DNA of 64,000 nucleotides from G965197005 sp965197005 (GTDB lineage: Bacteria; Pseudomonadota; Gammaproteobacteria; Pseudomonadales; Oceanobacteraceae): assembly GCA_965197005.1 (NCBI GenBank), contig OZ239982.1:2232001-2296000 (forward strand). The letters are read 5' to 3'. Below, in pieces: positions 53,464-62,228 of the stretch. Position numbers and translations under genes: made by a program. Below the pieces are notes generated by a model. The model saw only the letters and a list, made by a program, of their open reading frames with translations. It did not search any database and was not told where the DNA came from. Position 1 is the stretch's first letter. Each line of letters begins with the position of its first letter.

Positions 53464-53646
53464 ATGTCCACTACTTCAGATTTACAAAATCAGAAACTTG
53501 TTGCTGAGATGACTAAGTTGAATGAAGAAACCAGAAAGCTTGTTGCTGAAGCTGAACATTATCAAAAGCGTAATCAGTTTTTTATTGCGACTTTTGTTTT
53601 AGGTGTTTTTGCTGCTGGTATTGCTTTTGCTAAGTTGTTTGTATGA
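53464..53646 (+). CDS. small membrane protein
   Basis: 60 residues with AAAGGAG before the ATG. The first 35 residues form a charged, probably coiled helix (LVAEMTKLNEETRKLVAEAE), followed by one membrane helix (FFIATFVLGVFAAGIAFA). No family recognised. Its stop overlaps the next start (ATGA), so the two are translated together. Part of the second cassette beside tRNA-Met. Confidence 0.7.
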   Translation: MSTTSDLQNQKLVAEMTKLNEETRKLVAEAEHYQKRNQFFIATFVLGVFAAGIAFAKLFV

Positions 53647-53846
53647 TTTTAGACTCCTCTAATTATAATCCTAGCCCTAGTTATCTTCGTGATTTGATTT
53701 CTAGGTCTTCTTTAACCCAAAGAAAAATATCTATCATTTTAGGTGTTGATGAACGCACCTTAAGAAACTACTTAAATGAAAATCATTCTAGCAAGGCACC
53801 TTATTCTTTTCAGTTTTGTTTAGAGTATTTAGTTAATACTCGATAA
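53643..53846 (+). CDS. small helix-turn-helix protein
   Basis: 67 residues. RDLISRSSLTQRKISIILGV and DERTLRNYL read as a helix-turn-helix of the XRE or transposase-linker type. It is coupled to the small membrane protein by a 4-bp overlap. A regulator or antitoxin-like role is possible, and the pair could be an addiction or immunity unit; nothing in the sequence proves this. Confidence 0.65.
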   Translation: MILDSSNYNPSPSYLRDLISRSSLTQRKISIILGVDERTLRNYLNENHSSKAPYSFQFCLEYLVNTR

Positions 53847-53937
53847 CTCACTGCCTTTTTTATTATTCAACTTTTAGTTTGTTGATATATCGAATTTAAT
53901 AAAACCTCTCTAGTCAAAAAATTACTAATAACTACAG

Positions 53938-54009
53938 GACGTTTAGGGAAGTGGGCGGATTAAGAAATGGTAGCTATGGGTGGACTTGAACCACCGACCC
54001 CAGCATTAT
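53938..54009 (-). repeat. tRNA-Met 3' half plus flank, R3 (native copy)
   Basis: The native counterpart of R2. From the anticodon loop through the CCA end and 30 bp beyond, it is identical to 53290-53361. Confidence 0.93.
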
Positions 54010-54044
54010 GAATGCTGTGCTCTAACCAGCTGAGCTACATAGCC
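53968..54044 (-). tRNA. tRNA-Met (CAT), elongator type
   Basis: 77 nt with encoded CCA. The acceptor stem GGCTATG pairs with CATAGCT/CCA end, the D-loop reads GTAGCTCAGCTGGTTAGAGC, the anticodon stem-loop is CAGCA TTCATAA TGCTG, and the T-arm contains GGTTCAAGTCC. The first base pair is G-C, not the mismatch of initiator tRNA, so it is elongator Met (or an Ile-CAT form, which sequence alone does not exclude). Confidence 0.95.
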
Positions 54045-54122
54045 ATAGTAAAATGAAGAGCGCACATTATCCTTGTTTTTTTGATTTTGTCAATTAATGC
54101 GTTTTATTTTTTACGCTTTTAT

Positions 54123-55238
54123 TTAACCAAGTTTATGCTCACGGGCAAGGTATTCATTCGACTGCATCTCTAGCATACGCGAGACTGTACGCTGAAATTC
54201 AAATTCCACAACACCTTCACTATATAAATCAATAATAGGCACAGCTCCTGACATAATCATATTGACACTTTGGTCATACATTTCATCAATTAGGTTGATA
54301 AATCTTCTAGCAGCATCATCGTTTTGAGTGCCCATTTGTGGAATATTGGATAATAAAATGGTATGAAATAACTTGCCAATTTCAATGTAATCATTTTGCG
54401 AGCGTGCGCCTTCGCATAAGTGTTCAAAATCACACCAAAGCACATTATCGCCCATCGCATTAATCGGGATTTCTCGCCCTAATATTTCTAGCTGGGTATC
54501 GGTTTGGATATCAGAATGCTCATTAACCAATTTATAAAAACTATTTTGTAAACTTTGTGCCGCTTGTTGGTCTAATGGGCAGTGATATAACTCTGCTTGT
54601 TCTAGGGTTCGCAATCTATAATCCACACCACTATCTACATTAACCACTTGTGTATGCTGATTAAGCAATGCAATGGCAGGCATAAAGCGGTGACGTTGCA
54701 AGCCATTTTTGTATAGTTCATCAGGTACAATATTTGAGGTAGAAACCAAACTCACACCACGAGCAAATAGCTTTTCCATTAGCGTACCTAAAATCATCGC
54801 ATCACCTATATCGGTAACAAAAAACTCATCAAAACAAATAATAGTGGCTTCTTGAGCAATACGATCAGCAACCGTATCCAAAGGATTTTTGGCACCGCTT
54901 AGCTGTGTTAAATCTTGATGAACGCGTTGCATAAAACGATGAAAATGGGTACGCATTTTATTACTAAAAGGCAAGGCATCGTAAAAGGTATCAACTAAAT
55001 AGGTTTTGCCTCGACCTACTCCCCCCCAAAAATAAACCCCTTTTATCGGTGTTATTTCTGCCTTTTTAAACAATCCTTTAACCTGTTTAAATAGATTTTT
55101 TTGTTGGCGTTCTGCATGTTGTTGAAGTAATTCATCATACAGTCTTTGTAGATGTTTGACGGCTTTTTCTTGTGCGCTGTCATAGGCAAATCCATCACGC
55201 TTTAAATCTTGTTGATAAAGTTCCCAAGGTGTGCTCAT
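54123..55238 (-). CDS. zapE: cell division ATPase ZapE (AFG1-like)
   Basis: 371 residues. Walker A in YFWGGVGRGKTYL near residue 70, Walker B in IICFDEFFVTDIGDA near 145, and sensor region LVSTSNIVPDELYKNGLQR near 185. ZapE is an ATPase that associates with the Z-ring under stress. The gene is followed on the minus strand by tRNA-Met about 80 bp away. Confidence 0.93.
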   Translation of the reverse strand: MSTPWELYQQDLKRDGFAYDSAQEKAVKHLQRLYDELLQQHAERQQKNLFKQVKGLFKKAEITPIKGVYFWGGVGRGKTYLVDTFYDALPFSNKMRTHFHRFMQRVHQDLTQLSGAKNPLDTVADRIAQEATIICFDEFFVTDIGDAMILGTLMEKLFARGVSLVSTSNIVPDELYKNGLQRHRFMPAIALLNQHTQVVNVDSGVDYRLRTLEQAELYHCPLDQQAAQSLQNSFYKLVNEHSDIQTDTQLEILGREIPINAMGDNVLWCDFEHLCEGARSQNDYIEIGKLFHTILLSNIPQMGTQNDDAARRFINLIDEMYDQSVNMIMSGAVPIIDLYSEGVVEFEFQRTVSRMLEMQSNEYLAREHKLG

Positions 55239-55317
55239 AAGCTATCCTTTTGTGTTGTAAAACATCTCACAGAAAAAGGGCGCAATTTTACGCCCTATTT
55301 AAGTCTGTGCAAGTGCT

Positions 55318-55941
55318 TTATACAATCTGTTGTAAATCTTGTTGCAACTGTTCTCTTAGCTCTACCAAGCGTCCATGAAAAAAATGCGAACCCTCAGAAA
55401 ATACTTGTAATTTTGTTGCCTCAGGCAAAGATTCTACCCAATCTTTAACATCATTAAAGGGGACAACTTCATCAGCATCACCCATATAAACGTGCGTTTT
55501 AAAACACGTCGGCAAACTGACTGGCGCTGCAAAATGATGCACTGCTGGGGCAAACAAAAACAACCCTGCAATGTGTTCTGGCACTTGGCAAGCTGCTAAG
55601 CATGCCATACCTGCGCCGAATGAAAATCCCCCCAAATAAATACGCTTTGCTTGTAATTGTTGCTGACAAAAAGCCAACATTGAGCGTACATCTTGCTGTT
55701 CTCCTACGCCGTTGTCATGCACGCCAGTGCTATGACCAACCCCACGAAAATTAAACCGTACGGTACTCATGCCTAAGCGTGCAGCAGCTCGTATAGCGGT
55801 AGTGACCACTTTATTGTTCATATTGCCTGCAAATAAGGGGTGAGGGTGGCACATTAAAAAAACATCGTTGCTTTCTTGCTGCTGTGCTAAAACTTCAAGA
55901 CACACATCTTGAGATTTGTGTTGGTAGGGCGTTTCTTGCAT
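55318..55941 (-). CDS. alpha/beta hydrolase (small, dienelactone-hydrolase-like)
   Basis: 207 residues. MCHPHPLFAGNMNNKV is the family's oxyanion region, RFNFRGVGHSTG follows, the nucleophile elbow is GFSFGAGMA near residue 104, the acid is in GDADEVVPF near 155, and the His is in GSHFFHGRL near 187. The CHPHPxxGG/N start is typical of a common but uncharacterised proteobacterial alpha/beta hydrolase family. 79 bp before the zapE start, perhaps cotranscribed. Confidence 0.85.
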   Translation of the reverse strand: MQETPYQHKSQDVCLEVLAQQQESNDVFLMCHPHPLFAGNMNNKVVTTAIRAAARLGMSTVRFNFRGVGHSTGVHDNGVGEQQDVRSMLAFCQQQLQAKRIYLGGFSFGAGMACLAACQVPEHIAGLFLFAPAVHHFAAPVSLPTCFKTHVYMGDADEVVPFNDVKDWVESLPEATKLQVFSEGSHFFHGRLVELREQLQQDLQQIV

Positions 55942-56031
55942 AGGCTCTTATCTTGGTAGAAATGAATGAATAAATCGTATGCTACCACTTTCATTACAAG
56001 CAACAAAGCGACAATATTTAAGTGCCTTTAA

Positions 56032-56820
56032 TTAATTCTTAAACTGGGCGATTTTTGCCAAAATACCTGCAACACCTGTAAAAGCAAAACTGGCCGTTAC
56101 CATTGTTGTGGCACCAAAACCTGAGGCGCAATCTAGTTTTATTGCTGCATTTTTTTTGGGCTTATACTGGCTAACTGAACCATCTGCTTGAGGGTAGCGC
56201 AATGCTTCTTTAGAGGTCACACAGGGTATTTGATAATGACGGTTTGGATTATGCGAAAAGCCATAATCCCGTCTAAGCAGACTGCGTACTTTTTTTGCTA
56301 ATGGGTCTTGGCTGGTTTTGTTTAAATCACTAATCTGAATTAGTTGAGGGTCTATTTGTCCGCCTGCGCCACCGGTGGTAAAGATTTTAATTTTATGTCG
56401 TTTACAATAAGCAATTAAGGCAACCTTACTTTTAACACTATCAATACAATCAAAAACATAGCTCATATCTTTAGAAATAAGCGTGGCTATATTCTCAGAA
56501 AATAAATAATCTGTTTTAACAATAAGGGTTATTTCTGGATTAATTTCTTTTATTCTATCCGCCAAAACCTCTGTTTTAAACTGCCCGACAGTGCTATTTA
56601 AAGCCTGTATCTGGCGATTAGTATTGCTGATGCAAATATCATCTAAATCAATTAACGTCAGTGTGCCTATACCTGAACGTGCCAATGCTTCTGCCGCCCA
56701 ACTGCCAACACCACCTAAGCCGACTACGCATACATGAGCTTGAGAAAAAGCAGTCAAAGCCGCTTGTCCATACACTCTGGCAATGCCTGAAAAACGCTGT
56801 AAATAGGGTTCGCTTAACAT
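56032..56820 (-). CDS. tcdA: tRNA threonylcarbamoyladenosine dehydratase
   Basis: 262 residues. The E1-like ATP-binding core is VVGLGGVGSWAAEALAR near residue 32, with DLDDICISNTNRQ and YVFDCIDSVKSKVALI. The C-terminal end has FGATTMVTASFAFTGVAGI. TcdA (CsdL) dehydrates t6A37 in tRNA to cyclic ct6A. In E. coli it works with the cysteine desulfurase CsdA/CsdE; none is adjacent, but sufS lies a few kb away on the other strand, divergently. Confidence 0.94.
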   Translation of the reverse strand: MLSEPYLQRFSGIARVYGQAALTAFSQAHVCVVGLGGVGSWAAEALARSGIGTLTLIDLDDICISNTNRQIQALNSTVGQFKTEVLADRIKEINPEITLIVKTDYLFSENIATLISKDMSYVFDCIDSVKSKVALIAYCKRHKIKIFTTGGAGGQIDPQLIQISDLNKTSQDPLAKKVRSLLRRDYGFSHNPNRHYQIPCVTSKEALRYPQADGSVSQYKPKKNAAIKLDCASGFGATTMVTASFAFTGVAGILAKIAQFKN

Positions 56821-56941
56821 AAAATTCGCAAAAAAAAGCGCATTGTATCCTTGGCACTTTAGTCAGTGCAAATAATAAAGCCAAGCAACGATGATTTAAT
56901 CTATAAAAACCGCTATAATGCGTGCGCTTAAAATTTATACC

Positions 56942-56978
56942 CCTTTGCAGTACCGCTGCAACTGAGGTATCGCAAAGG
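56942..56978 (+). repeat. imperfect hairpin upstream of the suf promoter
   Basis: CCTTTGC (56942-56948) pairs with GCAAAGG (56972-56978), and inside it TACC pairs with GGTA, leaving an 11-nt loop. It lies between the tcdA/suf divergent starts, upstream of the suf promoter and 22 bp after a TATAAT at 56914-56919. It may be an RNA leader from an upstream promoter or a stop element. Confidence 0.4.
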
Positions 56979-56988
56979 ATAAAGCCGC

Positions 56989-57023
56989 TTGAAAATAATA
57001 CCTGAGTAATTTACTATGGTATT
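56989..57023 (+). promoter_or_regulatory. suf operon promoter with overlapping palindromic operator
   Basis: TTGAAA (56989-56994) and TACTAT (57012-57017) are spaced by 17 bp. Over the spacer and -10 box lies a 27-bp palindrome: AATACCTGAGTAA (56997-57009), T, TTACTATGGTATT (57011-57023), with arms matching at 11 of 13 positions. Its AT-rich ATACC/GGTAT shape recalls IscR-type operators of Fe-S-sensing repressors. Binding would block RNA polymerase. Confidence 0.75.
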
Positions 57024-57093
57024 ATTGTATTGGGCACGCATAAATCAAATTAGCCCTGTATTAATGCCACTTGCACGAGAGAACTCCACAACC

Positions 57094-58536
57094 ATGACCG
57101 AAAATGCTGAAGTTAAACGTCAGATTGAATCCGAATACACCGCAGGTTTTATTACCGATATAGAATCAAACACCTTACCACCTGGTCTTAATGAAGATGT
57201 AGTACGTTTTATTTCTGCAAAAAAAAATGAACCTCAATGGCTCACAGATTGGCGTTTAAAAGCCTTTGCTGCATGGCAGAAAATGCCCGTTCCTGATTGG
57301 GCGCATTTACATTATCCTGAGGTTGACTTTCAAGCTATTTCTTATTTTTCCTCACCTAAAAGTATGGAAGACAGACCTAAAAGCCTTGATGAAGTAGACC
57401 CAGAGTTATTACGCACCTATGAAAAATTAGGTATTCCCTTACAAGAGCAAATGGCGCTAGCAGGGGTCGCCGTTGATGTGGTGTTTGACTCTGTTTCAGT
57501 GACTACAACTTTTAAAGAAAAGCTGGCAGAGGCAGGAGTTATTTTTATGCCCATTTCCGAGGCAGTACATGAATATCCTGAGCTGGTTAAACGCTATTTA
57601 GGCACGGTTGTTCCTAGGGGCGATAACTTTTATGCGGCACTTAATTCAGCCGTTTTTAGTGATGGCTCATTTGTATATATTCCCAAGGGAGTGCGCTGTC
57701 CAATGGAATTATCTACCTATTTTCGCATTAACGAGGCGAACACAGGGCAATTTGAGCGCACACTTATTATTGCCGATGAAGGCGCACATGTTAGTTATTT
57801 AGAAGGTTGCACCGCCCCTATGCGTGATGAAAATCAACTACATGCGGCAGTGGTAGAGCTAATCGCTTTAGACGATGCAGAAATTAAGTATTCCACCGTA
57901 CAAAACTGGTATCCAGGAGATGATGAGGGTAACGGCGGCATTTATAACTTTGTCACCAAGCGTGCGCTGGCACACACTCGCGCTAAAGTGTCATGGACAC
58001 AGGTAGAAACAGGCTCAGCACTGACTTGGAAATACCCAAGTTGTATTTTAAAAGGCGATTATTCGATAGGTGAATTTTACTCTGTAGCGTTAACCAACAA
58101 CTTTCAACAGGCGGATACAGGCACTAAAATGGTACATTTAGGCAAGCACAGTCGCTCTACCATTATTACCAAAGGCATTTCCGCGGGCAAAAGCCAAAAT
58201 GCTTATCGAGGTCTAGTTAAAATGGGAGCAAATGCAGACAATGCACGTAATTTTACCCAGTGCGACTCCCTACTGTTAGGCGATCAATGCGGTGCACATA
58301 CTTTTCCCTACATTGAAAGCAAAAATCCAAGTGCAGTGGTAGAACACGAAGCCACCACCTCAAATGTCAGCGATGACCAGCTATTTTTATGTTTACAACG
58401 AGGCATTGATATGGAAAAAGCCATTTCTATGATTGTGAACGGATTTTGTAAAGAAGTATTTAAAGAACTACCCATGGAATTTGCCGTTGAAGCAGGTAAA
58501 TTATTAGAAATCTCCCTTGAAGGCTCGGTGGGCTAA
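57094..58536 (+). CDS. sufB: Fe-S cluster scaffold protein SufB
   Basis: 480 residues from the ATG at 57094, which fits the SufB N-terminus better than the TTG/ATG options at 57016-57064. Family landmarks: EEVVRxxSAKKNEP-type start (VRFISAKKNEPQWL), VPKGVRCPMELSTYFRIN, KYSTVQNWYPGD, SCILKGDYSIGEFYSVALT, and TQCDSLLLGDQCGAHTFPY with the conserved Cys pair. SufB forms the scaffold with SufC and SufD where clusters are built. First gene of sufBCDSAT. Confidence 0.97.
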   Translation: MTENAEVKRQIESEYTAGFITDIESNTLPPGLNEDVVRFISAKKNEPQWLTDWRLKAFAAWQKMPVPDWAHLHYPEVDFQAISYFSSPKSMEDRPKSLDEVDPELLRTYEKLGIPLQEQMALAGVAVDVVFDSVSVTTTFKEKLAEAGVIFMPISEAVHEYPELVKRYLGTVVPRGDNFYAALNSAVFSDGSFVYIPKGVRCPMELSTYFRINEANTGQFERTLIIADEGAHVSYLEGCTAPMRDENQLHAAVVELIALDDAEIKYSTVQNWYPGDDEGNGGIYNFVTKRALAHTRAKVSWTQVETGSALTWKYPSCILKGDYSIGEFYSVALTNNFQQADTGTKMVHLGKHSRSTIITKGISAGKSQNAYRGLVKMGANADNARNFTQCDSLLLGDQCGAHTFPYIESKNPSAVVEHEATTSNVSDDQLFLCLQRGIDMEKAISMIVNGFCKEVFKELPMEFAVEAGKLLEISLEGSVG

Positions 58537-58561
58537 CGACAGAATGAAGGAAACAAGCAAC

Positions 58562-59302
58562 ATGATAGAAATAACAAACCTCCACTGCGAAATTGACGAA
58601 AAACCCATTTTAAAAGGTTTAAATCTCAACATAAAAGCAGGTGAGATACACGCCATTATGGGGCCCAATGGTGCAGGAAAAAGCACCTTAGGCAATGTCT
58701 TAGCAGGGCATGAGAGTTTTGAAGTGACCCAAGGCGAAATCAATATGAACGGCACGGATATCTTAGAGCTAGAACCTGATGCAAGAGCCCATGAAGGCAT
58801 TTTTTTAGCCTTTCAATATCCATCTGAAATTCCAGGCGTTAGCAATCTTGAATTTTTAAAAAGTGCCCTAGATATTAGCCGTGACGCACAGCAAAAACCG
58901 CCTTTAAGTGCCGTTGAATTTTTAAAGCTGGCAAAACAAAAGTGTCAAGCTGTAGGGCTAGACCCCGCATTTTTAAAACGAGGCGTAAATGAAGGGTTCT
59001 CTGGTGGCGAGAAAAAACGCAACGAAATCTTACAAATGATGATACTCGAACCCAAACTATGTATTTTAGACGAAACAGACTCAGGACTAGATATTGATGC
59101 CTTACAGGTGGTAGCCAAAGGCGTGAATGAGCTTAGAGATGCAAAGCGTAGCTTTATTATTGTGACTCATTATCAGCGTTTACTTAACTATATTGTACCC
59201 GATTTTGTACATGTATTGCATGATGGCAAAATCGTCAAATCAGGGGATAAAGACCTAGCTCTTGAGTTAGAAGAGAAAGGCTATGCTTGGTTGGAGCAAT
59301 AA
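58562..59302 (+). CDS. sufC: Fe-S assembly ATPase SufC
   Basis: 246 residues from the ATG at 58562 (AAGGA upstream). An ABC-type ATPase: Walker A GPNGAGKST, signature FSGGEKKRNEI, Walker B LCILDETDSGLDID, and His switch IVTHYQR. It drives the SufBC2D complex. It lies 25 bp after sufB and overlaps no gene. Confidence 0.97.
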   Translation: MIEITNLHCEIDEKPILKGLNLNIKAGEIHAIMGPNGAGKSTLGNVLAGHESFEVTQGEINMNGTDILELEPDARAHEGIFLAFQYPSEIPGVSNLEFLKSALDISRDAQQKPPLSAVEFLKLAKQKCQAVGLDPAFLKRGVNEGFSGGEKKRNEILQMMILEPKLCILDETDSGLDIDALQVVAKGVNELRDAKRSFIIVTHYQRLLNYIVPDFVHVLHDGKIVKSGDKDLALELEEKGYAWLEQ

Positions 59303-59303
59303 A

Positions 59304-60632
59304 ATGAGCGGCACTCAACTTAGCCCCAAACAACAATTCCAACAACACTGCCTGCAACAAGCAGAACAACAAACTGTACCTGAATTTCTACAGGGTTTTA
59401 AACAAGCAGGCATACACGCATTTAAACAACAAGAGTTACCCTCTCGTCAAAGTGAAAACTGGAAATACCTAAATCTCAATCCCGTATGGCAAACCACCCT
59501 AAACTTAGCCACCAGCAAGATTGATAAAGACACCCCAGAACCTATTTTTGCACAACTAGACAGTGCCATACGCATTCAATTTATCAACGCAAAAACCACC
59601 CAATTTAAACCCATTAACGAAGTTGAATTTAGTGCCTGTTTATTTAGCCAAGCTAATACCGCACAACAAAAACTCATACAACAGCATCTTGGCAGTGCCT
59701 GCTCGCAAGCACAAAGCCCTCAGCCTTTTGCTGATTTAAACCAAGCCCTATTAGAAGATGGTCTATTAATTGAAATCAAAGCCAAGCAAAACCTAAAAAA
59801 ACCCATTGTAATTGAACATTACAACCCTACCGCCAACACCCTTATTGCCACACGCATTTTAATTATTGGGCAACAAGACAGCAAAGCACGCATTATAGAA
59901 ACCTTTAGTGCTACTAAAAACAACCTACCCAACCTAAGCAACAGTATCTGCGAAGTTATTTGCAACAGCCACGCTCTGATAGAACATAACCGCCTACAGC
60001 TTACTGATGAGCAAGCCATGCACACCTCTGCCGTACACATTAACCTACATCAGCACAGCGAATACAAAGGATTTCACTTCACTCTAGGCTCACAACTAAC
60101 ACGCAATGACTTACTGGTTAACCACCTACAATCTGGCGCACACTGCCAGCTAAACGGTGTATTTTTACCAGAAAACCAACAGCAAATTGACTTTCATAGC
60201 TGTATAGAACATCAGGTTGCCCATTGCACCACTACAGAAATATTTAGAGGCATTATTAACGATAAAGCCACCGCCACTTTCAACGGTCGCATTCATATTC
60301 ACCCTGACGCACAAAAAACAGATGCCCGTTTAAGCAATAAAAACCTACTATTAACCAACCAAGCGACCATCAACACAAAACCAGAGTTAGAAATCTATGC
60401 TGACGATGTTGTCTGTGCCCATGGTGCAACCGTTGCCAAAATCGATGAAGAAGCCATTTTTTACCTCATGTCACGAGGCATTCCTAAAACACAGGCAGAA
60501 ATACTATTAAGTTTTGGATTTATTAATGAGCTACTCGAAGAACTCAGCGATCACACTGTTGCCGCAACACTCGCCACCCTCATTGCCAACAAATTTGCCC
60601 GCAGAAACCAACAATCCGAGGCATCATGTTAA
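59304..60632 (+). CDS. sufD: Fe-S assembly protein SufD
   Basis: 442 residues from the ATG at 59304 (GGAG upstream, 1 bp after the sufC stop). It carries the SufB/D beta-helix pattern (SENWKYLNLNPVW, FHSCIEHQVAHCTTTEIFRG, KNLLLTNQATINTKPELEIY, DDVVCAHGATV). SufD partners SufB in the scaffold and is linked to iron delivery. Its end overlaps the sufS start. Confidence 0.95.
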   Translation: MSGTQLSPKQQFQQHCLQQAEQQTVPEFLQGFKQAGIHAFKQQELPSRQSENWKYLNLNPVWQTTLNLATSKIDKDTPEPIFAQLDSAIRIQFINAKTTQFKPINEVEFSACLFSQANTAQQKLIQQHLGSACSQAQSPQPFADLNQALLEDGLLIEIKAKQNLKKPIVIEHYNPTANTLIATRILIIGQQDSKARIIETFSATKNNLPNLSNSICEVICNSHALIEHNRLQLTDEQAMHTSAVHINLHQHSEYKGFHFTLGSQLTRNDLLVNHLQSGAHCQLNGVFLPENQQQIDFHSCIEHQVAHCTTTEIFRGIINDKATATFNGRIHIHPDAQKTDARLSNKNLLLTNQATINTKPELEIYADDVVCAHGATVAKIDEEAIFYLMSRGIPKTQAEILLSFGFINELLEELSDHTVAATLATLIANKFARRNQQSEASC

Positions 60633-61849
60633 GTACAGCACAACTAGCCCGTATTCGTAGCGACTTTCCCGCCCTGACGCAACATATTAACAAGCACCCT
60701 TTGGTATATTTAGACAACGCCGCTACGACCCACAAGCCCCAAGTGGTTATTGACGCGGTGCAACAATTTTACCAACAACAAAATGCCAACGTACATCGTG
60801 GCATACATACCCTAAGCGATACCGCCACCAACTTATTTGAGCAAGCACGCGAGCGAGTACGAACATTTATTAATGCACAATCCATACAAGAAATTATTTG
60901 GACAACAGGCACCACCGAATCCATTAACCTCGTTGCTCATAGTTTTGGCGCACACCTCACTGAAAAAGACAGCATTCTTATCAGTGCCATGGAACACCAT
61001 GCCAACATTGTTCCTTGGCAACTATTACAAGCACGCACAGGGGTTCGACTTAAAATTATACCCATGAATGAGAAAGGTGAACTTAAGCAAAGCGAATACA
61101 CCCAACTACTTGATGACAGTGTAAAACTGGTCGCCATCACACAAGTTTCCAACAGCTTAGGAACCATTAATCCCATTGCAAAAATGATACAACAAGCGCA
61201 CCAAGTAGGTGCTAAAGTACTGATTGATGGCGCACAAGCAGTGGCGCATATCCCCACCGACGTACAAGCCCTAGATGCCGACTTCTTTTGCTTTTCAGGA
61301 CACAAACTATTTGCTCCTACAGGTATTGGTATACTGTATGGCAAACAAACCTTACTAGACAGCATGCCACCTTTTAAAGGTGGCGGAGAAATGATAAAAC
61401 AAGTCAGCTTTACTCACACCAGCTACAACGAATTACCTTTTAAATTTGAAGCAGGCACACCACCTATAGCGCAAGCCATTGGCTTAGGTGCTGCCATTGA
61501 CTATTTATCCCAATTTAACCTAACCGACATTGGCGAACACGAACAACAACTACTAAAACACACACAACAGCACTGCCAAGCAATACCTGAGCTCCAAGAA
61601 ATAGGACAAGCCCAACACAAAGCAGGTATCTTTAGCTTTACCTTTAAAGGTGCACACCCCGAAGACATTGGCACCTTACTCGACCAACAGGGTATCGCCA
61701 TACGCACAGGACACCATTGCACCATGCCCGTTATGCAACACTTTAACATTGCCGGCACCGCCAGAGCCTCATTCAGTTTTTATAACAATTTAGATGATGT
61801 TAACGCCCTCATTGCAGGGCTTCACAAAACGCGCACATTTTTAGTTTAA
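60626..61849 (+). CDS. sufS: cysteine desulfurase SufS
   Basis: 407 residues, group II. PLP Lys in FSGHKLFAPTG near residue 228, and catalytic Cys in RTGHHCTMPVM near 365. LDNAATTHKP and NVHRGIHTLS are at the N-terminus. It supplies sulfur to SufB, normally through SufE or SufU. Neither is encoded in this operon. The start lies inside the sufD stop region. Confidence 0.96.
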   Translation: MLSTAQLARIRSDFPALTQHINKHPLVYLDNAATTHKPQVVIDAVQQFYQQQNANVHRGIHTLSDTATNLFEQARERVRTFINAQSIQEIIWTTGTTESINLVAHSFGAHLTEKDSILISAMEHHANIVPWQLLQARTGVRLKIIPMNEKGELKQSEYTQLLDDSVKLVAITQVSNSLGTINPIAKMIQQAHQVGAKVLIDGAQAVAHIPTDVQALDADFFCFSGHKLFAPTGIGILYGKQTLLDSMPPFKGGGEMIKQVSFTHTSYNELPFKFEAGTPPIAQAIGLGAAIDYLSQFNLTDIGEHEQQLLKHTQQHCQAIPELQEIGQAQHKAGIFSFTFKGAHPEDIGTLLDQQGIAIRTGHHCTMPVMQHFNIAGTARASFSFYNNLDDVNALIAGLHKTRTFLV

Positions 61850-61859
61850 AGGAGTGCCT

Positions 61860-62219
61860 ATGACAACCCAGCAATATGACCCCCAGCAAAATGTTAAAAT
61901 CGACATTACCGAAGCTGCCATTAACTACTTTATCTCTCATCTACACAAGCAACCCGATAAACAAGGCATTCGTATTGGCATCACCAAAAGTGGCTGTTCA
62001 GGATTTAAATACGAAATTGAATTTATTCAAGAAATAGACAACAACGACGAAAAAATTAACATCAACCCAGATTTAACATTATTTATCAGTCAAGATGCCA
62101 AAGCCCACCTACAAGGCACCCAAATTGACTTTGTTAAAGAAGGACTCAACGCCAGTATTCAATTTAACAACCCCAATGCCAAAGACCTTTGTGGCTGTGG
62201 GGAATCTTTTTCTTTATAG
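61860..62219 (+). CDS. sufA: A-type Fe-S carrier SufA/IscA
   Basis: 119 residues from the ATG at 61860 (AAAGGAG five bases upstream). The three carrier Cys are present: one in SGCSGFKYEIEF and two in the C-terminal CGCGESF. It accepts clusters from SufBCD and passes them to apo-proteins. 10 bp after sufS. Confidence 0.93.
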   Translation: MTTQQYDPQQNVKIDITEAAINYFISHLHKQPDKQGIRIGITKSGCSGFKYEIEFIQEIDNNDEKININPDLTLFISQDAKAHLQGTQIDFVKEGLNASIQFNNPNAKDLCGCGESFSL

Positions 62220-62228
62220 GTATATACC

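Noticed and set aside
52559..54009. Integron cassette array (attC sites) as an explanation for the repeats beside tRNA-Met
   Set aside because: The repeats lack attC core words and paired inner boxes, and the copies contain tRNA sequence, so they are target duplications.
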